Source: JAZSNL01 sp045536365 | Lineage (GTDB): Bacteria; Bacillota_I; Bacilli_A; ML615J-28; CAG-313 | DNA length: 64,000 nucleotides | Direction: 5' to 3' | Assembly (NCBI GenBank): GCA_045536365.1 | Contig: JAZSNL010000022.1 | Location: 159,621-223,620, forward strand | In this document: positions 62,999 through 64,000 of the stretch, one piece after another | Layout of the letters: every line of letters starts with the position of its first letter | Position numbering within the stretch: position 1 is the stretch's first letter | Position numbers and translations under genes: made by a program | Notes under the pieces: generated by a model | Told to the model about the DNA's origin: nothing | Seen by the model: only the letters and a program-made list of their open reading frames with translations | The model's database searches: none

Positions 62999-63964
62999 TC
63001 ATATTACATATTTTTGATAAGGTTTCTGCATATCCCAATTTGTTTTTGCTTTGTATAAAGCTTCATTTTGATAAGTATCAATTAGAACTTCATATAAAGT
63101 AAATCGCCATTCTTTTTCATCATTTTTTCCTTCACAATTTTGTGCAGAATATACAGCCAATACCTCTACATCAACAAATCTTTTGTCTTTATAATATTTA
63201 ATGATTTGTGTATAAACAATAACATGATAAGGATAAAACCAACTTCTTTTTTCCTCATTATTATCATAAATGAGTTTATCAATTCTTTTTATCGAAAAAG
63301 AATCGCTTTTTTGTTCATATTGAGGATGAGTTGTTGTACTGCTATTCTTTTTATTAGTCGAGTTTTTACCTGCAAGATAAGAACATACTCCTCCTACACC
63401 TAGACTAATAACTATCACCGCAATCCACCATTTACTAAATATTAATAACAGTAAATATACACATCCTAGAGTAAAAAGAAACCAAATAATAAATAGTCCC
63501 GAATATCCTATTTCTTTATATGATTCATATCGATATTTAATAAAACTAATAAACATAATAATATAAGTTACAATCCCTGATAGTAAGAAAGCAACATAGT
63601 TTCTATTATATTCACTTGTTTTATCTAAAATCACAAATATCGTTAATACTACAAATAATAAAGTTAAAATAATTCCAATACAAATAGTTTTAGGTCTATC
63701 TTCTTTTTTAATTAGAACTTCTTTACTAACACCTAAATATATAAAATATGAACTTCCCGAAATCACCATTGAACATCCTAATGATAATAAATTTATATTT
63801 TTATCAATACAAATAATTATTAATATTACACCAATCAAAGATATAATAGTTTCTATAAAGGGTTTATGATTCTTTCTATATTTATTTTTTATAAAATGTA
63901 TACTTAGACAGCCTAATAAAAATAATATAACAATACTAAAGATGATTAATAATATATCTAACAT
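62999..63964 (-). CDS. Multi-helix membrane protein of unknown function
   Basis: 321 residues. About six to eight hydrophobic helices cover residues 3-200, followed by a soluble cytoplasmic-looking tail of 120 residues (SFSIKRIDKLIYDNNEEKRS to the end) with several Tyr and Trp residues. I recognise no family. GAGGC precedes the ATG at 63964. It lies just upstream of the duplicated binding-protein genes but has its own terminator. Sequence after it to the window end shows no further gene. Confidence 0.65.
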   Translation of the reverse strand: MLDILLIIFSIVILFLLGCLSIHFIKNKYRKNHKPFIETIISLIGVILIIICIDKNINLLSLGCSMVISGSSYFIYLGVSKEVLIKKEDRPKTICIGIILTLLFVVLTIFVILDKTSEYNRNYVAFLLSGIVTYIIMFISFIKYRYESYKEIGYSGLFIIWFLFTLGCVYLLLLIFSKWWIAVIVISLGVGGVCSYLAGKNSTNKKNSSTTTHPQYEQKSDSFSIKRIDKLIYDNNEEKRSWFYPYHVIVYTQIIKYYKDKRFVDVEVLAVYSAQNCEGKNDEKEWRFTLYEVLIDTYQNEALYKAKTNWDMQKPYQKYVI

Positions 63965-64000
63965 ATTTGCCTCATATTTTAATTTTTTATTATTTATTTT

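Larger units (their letters stand above)
62886..63003. repeat. Duplicated promoter-terminator block, copy 2
   Basis: Counterpart of 60730-60860; it lies between the membrane protein gene at 62999 and binding protein 3. Confidence 0.85.

Overview
The window is a strongly AT-rich bacterial chromosome segment read with the standard code (TGG for Trp, TGA used as a stop). Short intergenic gaps, many A/T-rich hairpin terminators, GGAGG or AGGTG ribosome sites, lipoprotein signal peptides, a Na+-pumping oxaloacetate decarboxylase, a trimeric NADH-type [FeFe] hydrogenase and a lone SpoIIIAH-like protein suggest an anaerobic, probably gut-dwelling member of the Bacilli/Mollicutes side of the Firmicutes (Acholeplasma-, RF39- or Erysipelotrichia-like). 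No 16S or marker set is present, so this placement is an inference.

Layout. 1-9.4 kb: a cut-off MATE transporter, an MFS/GPH-type transporter, a U32 peptidase-family enzyme, a DegV protein, a 5'-nucleotidase-like lipoprotein, an ABC exporter, an EamA transporter and tRNA-Lys. 9.4-12.65 kb: a small accessory island just downstream of tRNA-Lys. It holds a RelB-like antitoxin with a class I-type Fic protein, then a second, self-inhibited class II-type Fic protein. The two modules have similar non-coding flanks on both sides. 12.7-17.3 kb: a small lipoprotein, a CASTOR/POLLUX-like channel, a GNAT acetyltransferase and an M18 aminopeptidase. 17.4-21.6 kb: the hydrogenase operon (NuoE-like, NuoF-like and H-cluster subunits), which reoxidises NADH to H2. 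21.6-26.5 kb: a secreted protein, then oadA-oadG-biotin carrier-oadB-birA, a decarboxylation-driven Na+ pump with its own biotin ligase.

26.5-41.2 kb: a second accessory-looking stretch on the minus strand. It has two large membrane proteins with TrkA/RCK-like cytoplasmic parts and C-terminal RyR-like motifs, two BspA-type leucine-rich-repeat lipoproteins, and a 1802-residue DUF4011-helicase-nuclease-DUF3320 protein of the Hhe defence type with an overlapping unknown partner. 41.3-47.6 kb: gltX, a C39-like cysteine protease lipoprotein, tRNA-Cys, an endonuclease I lipoprotein, an RluA pseudouridine synthase and a SpoIIIAH-like protein. 47.7-64 kb: membrane proteins and a surface-lipoprotein cluster with an InlB-repeat/SGNH hydrolase, three InlB-repeat family-5 substrate-binding lipoproteins and two ABC-FtsX fusion transporters. 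Recent duplication and a variable pentanucleotide promoter repeat mark the end of this cluster.

The best candidates for undescribed biology are the RyR/RCK membrane pair, the Fic cassette island, the helicase-nuclease with its small partner, and the three binding-protein/ABC-FtsX surface cluster. No rRNA, CRISPR array, transposase or integrase was seen.
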